Assembly (NCBI GenBank): GCA_016932295.1
Contig: JAFGDC010000025.1
Span: 1 to 18,468 of the forward strand
DNA from: a candidate division CSSED10-310 bacterium
GTDB taxonomy: Bacteria > CSSED10-310 > JAFGDC01
Reading direction: 5' to 3'
DNA: 18,468 nt
A model generated the notes under the pieces. The model ran no database searches. It was given only the letters and a program-made list of their open reading frames with translations, and was not told where the DNA came from. Positions 14,626 through 18,468 of this stretch are shown in pieces (the stretch's first letter is position 1; each line of letters opens with the position of its first letter). Both the position numbers and the translations under genes were made by a program.

Positions 14626-17600
14626 CTACTCCCAGCCGAATACTACCATACCGGGCTGGCAGAGCAAATCCAGTGTACCGTGCCGCAGTAACGCCCCCCA
14701 GAAAGCGGCGCCGCTGTATGCGCCAGCGTCGGTTGGCCATGTGAAGGTCAGGATGGTGCGTACTTCACCATAACCGTATGGCATGTACAGCGTCTCGTAA
14801 TCGAGTTGTGGGAGCTGGCACCAGGAGGGCCAGCTCCAGTAGAGTCCGGTCACTTCGAGAAGAATGTATATGTCGGCGCGTTCTCCCACGCCATGGTTCC
14901 ACAATTCCAATTGCAGAAGAAAGTCGTCGCCGGCGTGGAACATGGTCTGATTCATCCGTACGACGGCGCCGATCTGTTCCAGGACCGGAGTAGGGGTGAC
15001 CGGCGCCGGCGACCACCATGGGGTCGGCGTGACCGGCGGCGGCGATGGTGTTCTGGTGGGGGTGCGGGTGGGAGAGGGCGTTCTGGTTGGTAGCGGTGTA
15101 TAGGTCGGTGTGCCGGGTCCTGTGGTCCAGGTGGGTGTGGGCGTGGGGGTCGGGATGCCGGCCCCGTTGTCGTACCCCCAGACCTTCAGGTCATCGATGT
15201 TCCAGCCGCTGTCGTTGAACAGGAGGTGCGAGGTGAGGGTGAACCGCAGGCGCACGAAGGGTTGGCCGTCGGCCCACTGGGAGATGTCGAACGAGACTGG
15301 TTCCCATTCGTCGCAATAGTAGCCGTCGTCATTGAGATGGACCTGCTGCCAGGTGGCGCCGTTGTTGTTGGATAGTTCGATCGTCACCGAATCCTTGAAG
15401 ATCAGGTCGTCTGAGCTGAGGTTCAGCCACTGGTAAAATTCCAGCCGGCATCCCTCCACGTTGCTGCAGCAGATCTGCGGCGAGAGCAGCGTGCAATCGG
15501 AATTGGCATCGTAGTTGCCGTTGACGCTGAGGTCCACGCCCCACACTTTTCCCCAGCCGGTGGTGTGGTCCGCATCCGGATCGGGGTGCCCGGCGAACAA
15601 ACCGCCGCCCAGGCCCAGGGGTGGACCCCATTCCCATTGTCCGTCGCCGCTCTCGGTCCAGCCCATGGGGAACTCCATCTGGTCCACGAATGCCACGACG
15701 GCGCGCATCGTATGGAACTCGTAGTAGTTGCCGCCGTTGGTGTCCTCGATGACGTTGCCGGCGGCATCCTCGGCGCCGACAGCGAAGTAGTGGCCGGTAT
15801 CCTCGGCCAGGCCGGTGACCTGGATTTCATGTTGCAGTCCCATGTGCGTATCTTCATGCACCGTCACCGGCGGAATGAAGGGATCCAGCCGCAGCCGGGC
15901 AATGCTTGGCTCATCCGTATCCCAGCGGATGGTGACCGACTCGTTGGTGATCTCAGCCACCGCGATGCCGGAGATGACCGGCGGCTGGCAGTCCAGTGAT
16001 GCCTCGTCGATCACGGTGCGCGGCGCACCGTCGCAGTCCTGGTCGAAATACTCGGCGGCAACGGTATCGCCATGGGAGACCAGCAGGAATCCCGCCCCTG
16101 GATTGGTCTCGGAGAGCTGCAGGAATCCGATGAAGGCCGCGGTGTCGGGCCCGGTCTCGAGCAGGGTGAGCTGTTCGCCCGCCGGTTCGCTGTCCGACGA
16201 TACCGTGACCGCGGCGCTATCAATGACGACCGGCGAAAGATTGAGGTCGGCATCCCAGACCGTTGCCCGGACACTGTCCGTGCAGTTGTAAAAGGCGCGG
16301 TCCAACTGTACGGCGCCGCACCCGGCGGGTTCCACCGCAAGGGTTGCGGTGTAAGGCAGCAGGTCATGGGCGGTGACGGTGAGCAGAATTTCACCCACGG
16401 CGGTGAGGTTCAACGGCAGCACGGCGATTCCCGTCTCATCGGTCACCGCCGTCGCCAGGAAGTTTTCGTCGCCCTTCCAGAGACAGACATCGGCGCCGGA
16501 AACGGGGGTGGCGCCTTCCCGCACTATCACCTGGAAGTCACCGCCGCCCATGGGCAAGGTGGGATTGTGGGTGACCACCGGTTCCGCCGGTGTCCTGGTG
16601 TATATGTGGAGGGCAGGATCGCCGTTGATGAAATAAATGCGCGCATTGAAAATGCCATAGTCGCCGGTGGGCAGGATGGCGACCTTGGCGGCGTTTACGA
16701 CGTCGCCGATCAGGTAGGTGCCCTCATCATAGATACTCCTGTACAACTTCTTGTCGAAATCGTGGTTGGGTGTGGTGTAGGAAGAACGGGTGGCGGCAAG
16801 CGATGCGACCGCACCGCCCTGTCCGTCGTCGCCCGCCTTGAGCCACGCCTCGGTCAGGCATTCACTGCCGGAATCGACCGCGCCGTTCAAACAGGCGATG
16901 TTCCAGACGATGGGAGTATGAGGACCATTGTTCAGCGCATAAATGTCGCTGTTGTCCCACCCCAGGTTCCAGCTCCACTCACCCACATCGCCGTGCCCGC
17001 GGTAGTTCACCAGATTGCGGCCCGCCTCGATGGCGGCGATCACTCCCGCGTGGCTGGCGCCCTCCGGCGGATAAAAGGTGTCGAACTGCGGTGTAACCAG
17101 GCTGTAGGTATATCCGAGAATCTCGTTTTTACAATAGGTGTATTTGTTGGGGTACTCCTGCTCGTGAGCGCAGAGCATGCTCTTGTCCAGCCAACCGTCC
17201 AGGGGGGGATCGAGAGTATAGTTCAAGGTCTTCTGAACCATGTGAGAGAGTTCGCTCGCAGTGCTGGTATGGAACCGGCCTATGCTGATTTCCGGATAAT
17301 AGTCCGATCCCGCCAGGCAACTGTAGTCATGATCCCCGATTCCGGTATCGCTCCCCTGTTGCACCGTGCACATGGGTACCTGGGCGATGTCACCCACGAG
17401 CAGGACCTGCTCGATGTGTTCCTGGCTGTAATAGTCCTGGATGAAGGCTTTCAAGGCCGCGCTGGTGCCACCGGCGGCGGATGCCGGAACCACCTCGGTA
17501 CGCCGGCCGGTCCTCTGGTGCCAGTCGGCCAGGGGCTGAATCGCCGCGAGCAACGGATCATGGGCTATGATGAGCAGCCTGAGTGGCTCGTCGCGGGTGG

Positions 17601-18288
17601 TGGCGGCGATCGGTTCCAGGCTGTCAAAGTTGAGGATCGCGGCGCGATACTGCGGCAGGAATCCGCCGGTATCGGCACAGGTGATCGGTCCCAGCGCGAC
17701 ATCACCGGGCCAGGTGAGTTCGATCCGCATGAACGAGGCGCATTCGAGCAGTCTTTCCGCCGGTGCGTTGCGGAAGGGATGGACGGTCAACTCCACGAGA
17801 GAGATATCACGCCAGATCCGTGGCGGGGAGACCACGATGCGTTCGGTGGGGCAGGCGGCCGGTGAATCATAACAGGCATCGTCGATAGAGAAGGATGTCG
17901 GCGGCATCCCGTCCTTCTTCTGCGGCTGGGCGGGGATGACGGTGATGCCGGTGAGGGTCTGGCTTGTCAGGCGGGTGATCCCGGCGGTGGGAGTGCAGCC
18001 ATGCGGCACCGCCAGCCGGATGTCGATCCTGGGAACGGCGGGCTTACCCACCTCCAGGGTGGCGCCGTGACCGGGCAGGGTCACCGCGTGAAACCATCCG
18101 CGCGGCGTCTTTATCTCATCCAGGTTGAAGCCAGGCAGCGAAACATCCACCACGATTCGCCCGGCACCGCTTTCGATGACCTCGAGGCGGGGAGCGGCAT
18201 CCTCCGGACCGCCCAGCGAGTGCCAGCGGGCGAACCCGGTGGGGATGAGAACGAGACAGAGAATGGCTGACAAGGTATATCGTTTCAT
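14626..18288 (-). CDS. Gingipain-like C25 cysteine protease, multidomain, with shared C-terminal domain
   Basis: A 1220-residue exported protein. Residues 1-20 are a signal peptide, and about 30-225 an N-terminal C25 propeptide region. The catalytic domain is about 230-565: H432 in NYRGHGDVGEW and C466 in WNIACLNGA form the C25 dyad, after SDYYPEISIGRF as in gingipains. Ig-like beta domains follow (about 568-765), then a fibronectin type III-like domain (about 768-860, SVTIRWDTDEPSIARLRL) and a jelly-roll/MAM-like domain (863-1040) ending in WNIDDLKVWGYD. A Pro/Thr-rich linker (1045-1103) leads to the shared terminal domain (1105-1220: AGDDF, YWSWPSW, FTWP, FWGALL). There is no recognisable type IX secretion signal. 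The ATG at 18288 follows GGGAGGAG; the stop is TAG. Probably an extracellular or cell-surface protease. Confidence 0.93.
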   Translation of the reverse strand: MKRYTLSAILCLVLIPTGFARWHSLGGPEDAAPRLEVIESGAGRIVVDVSLPGFNLDEIKTPRGWFHAVTLPGHGATLEVGKPAVPRIDIRLAVPHGCTPTAGITRLTSQTLTGITVIPAQPQKKDGMPPTSFSIDDACYDSPAACPTERIVVSPPRIWRDISLVELTVHPFRNAPAERLLECASFMRIELTWPGDVALGPITCADTGGFLPQYRAAILNFDSLEPIAATTRDEPLRLLIIAHDPLLAAIQPLADWHQRTGRRTEVVPASAAGGTSAALKAFIQDYYSQEHIEQVLLVGDIAQVPMCTVQQGSDTGIGDHDYSCLAGSDYYPEISIGRFHTSTASELSHMVQKTLNYTLDPPLDGWLDKSMLCAHEQEYPNKYTYCKNEILGYTYSLVTPQFDTFYPPEGASHAGVIAAIEAGRNLVNYRGHGDVGEWSWNLGWDNSDIYALNNGPHTPIVWNIACLNGAVDSGSECLTEAWLKAGDDGQGGAVASLAATRSSYTTPNHDFDKKLYRSIYDEGTYLIGDVVNAAKVAILPTGDYGIFNARIYFINGDPALHIYTRTPAEPVVTHNPTLPMGGGDFQVIVREGATPVSGADVCLWKGDENFLATAVTDETGIAVLPLNLTAVGEILLTVTAHDLLPYTATLAVEPAGCGAVQLDRAFYNCTDSVRATVWDADLNLSPVVIDSAAVTVSSDSEPAGEQLTLLETGPDTAAFIGFLQLSETNPGAGFLLVSHGDTVAAEYFDQDCDGAPRTVIDEASLDCQPPVISGIAVAEITNESVTIRWDTDEPSIARLRLDPFIPPVTVHEDTHMGLQHEIQVTGLAEDTGHYFAVGAEDAAGNVIEDTNGGNYYEFHTMRAVVAFVDQMEFPMGWTESGDGQWEWGPPLGLGGGLFAGHPDPDADHTTGWGKVWGVDLSVNGNYDANSDCTLLSPQICCSNVEGCRLEFYQWLNLSSDDLIFKDSVTIELSNNNGATWQQVHLNDDGYYCDEWEPVSFDISQWADGQPFVRLRFTLTSHLLFNDSGWNIDDLKVWGYDNGAGIPTPTPTPTWTTGPGTPTYTPLPTRTPSPTRTPTRTPSPPPVTPTPWWSPAPVTPTPVLEQIGAVVRMNQTMFHAGDDFLLQLELWNHGVGERADIYILLEVTGLYWSWPSWCQLPQLDYETLYMPYGYGEVRTILTFTWPTDAGAYSGAAFWGALLRHGTLDLLCQPGMVVFGWE
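14980..15156 (-). repeat. Pro/Thr-rich linker coding repeat in the C25 protease
   Basis: Codons 1045-1103 encode a low-complexity TPTPTP and RTPSPTRTP spacer before the terminal domain, longer than the linkers in the other two carriers. Confidence 0.85.
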
Positions 18289-18347
18289 GGCTCCTCCCGG
18301 GATACCGTAGTCAATACTGCTCCGCGTTATTATCGATAGTACATGAG

Positions 18348-18376
18348 GTACTAGCAGCGGGTCGTGCTGCTGTCAA
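18348..18376 (-). promoter_or_regulatory. Promoter of the C25 protease gene
   Basis: Read on the minus strand: a perfect TTGACA (18376-18371), a 17-base spacer, and TAGTAC (18353-18348) preceded by TGC (extended -10). It lies 60 bases upstream of the ATG. Bases 18377-18468 beyond it show nothing I can name. Confidence 0.6.
18353..18371. promoter_or_regulatory. Inverted repeat filling the C25 promoter spacer
   Basis: AGCAGC, seven bases, GCTGCT, exactly between the -35 and -10 elements. A second small repeat, AGTAC/GTACT (18338-18352), overlaps the -10. Both suit a repressor site, though chance is possible. Confidence 0.35.
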
Positions 18377-18468
18377 TCGTATGCCCCTGGATGGTGATGC
18401 CAAACTTGTCGAAACAAAAGGGGGCGGGTGGCGGCGGTGGGGAAGGTCGGGTACATGGGCGGTGGGGG

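Noticed and set aside
14980..15156. Tandem repeat array or CRISPR-like signal
   Set aside because: The repetition is codon-level Pro/Thr low complexity within an open frame, without conserved repeats and unique spacers.
16072..17865. 597-codon plus-strand open frame opposite the C25 gene
   Set aside because: Antisense shadow of a high-GC gene: no ribosome binding site, low-complexity G/R/V-rich translation, no domain, and the opposite strand has clear C25 motifs.

Overview
This is a high-GC window (roughly 60% G+C by eye) from a Gram-negative bacterium. The cell type is suggested by a lipoprotein, an outer-membrane beta-barrel gene, periplasmic thioredoxin-like proteins and long secreted multidomain proteins with Pro/Thr-rich linkers. 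Good Shine-Dalgarno sequences (GGAGG-like) and recognisable sigma-70-type promoters precede many genes. I cannot place it in a phylum. Gingipain-type C25 protease, TlpA plus beta-barrel pairs and TPTPTP linkers recall uncultivated FCB- or PVC-related lineages, but this is only an impression. There are no tRNAs, rRNAs, CRISPR arrays, insertion sequences or phage genes. The window looks like ordinary chromosome with an unusual secretome.

Layout. At the left edge (2-937, +) is the 3' end of a secreted propeller-like protein. Next, on the minus strand, are a thioredoxin-fold/TPR protein whose CXXC motif has become SPQS (2067-3245), a GC-rich hairpin, and an ECF sigma factor overlapping a single-pass putative anti-sigma gene (1034-1988). 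On the plus strand, a TlpA/ResA-like thioredoxin (3663-4196) overlaps a beta-barrel gene (4184-5728) that is cut by an in-frame amber codon. A small lipoprotein follows (5977-6420). A minus-strand pair then encodes a bitopic acidic protein and an integral membrane protein with an HEFFH (HEXXH) motif (6454-7770). Divergent from it is tyrS (8130-9371), then a secreted sulfatase-modifying-factor-like protein (9487-10440). A minus-strand pair encodes a two-TM protein and pyroglutamyl peptidase I (10517-11550). Divergent from that is a protein arginine methyltransferase-like gene with intact double-E and THW signatures (11813-12763). The right third (12898-18288, -) holds two large secreted cysteine proteases in tandem, a papain-like (C39/C10-type) enzyme and a gingipain-like C25 enzyme.

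The strongest unexplained signal is a domain of about 110 residues that ends all three long secreted proteins (the left-edge propeller, the papain-like protease and the C25 protease). Each copy sits behind a Pro/Thr-rich linker. The shared core is a GD-x-F-x-L start, a tyrosine- and tryptophan-containing stretch ending in P-[AS]-W, an FTWP motif and an FW-[GA]-[AT]-L motif near the end. It sits where Bacteroidota C25 proteases carry their type IX sorting domain, so it may be a surface-sorting or anchoring module of a different export system. Other points worth following are the amber codon in the porin, the bacterial PRMT, the cysteine-less thioredoxin fold and the membrane HEXXH protein with its co-transcribed partner.
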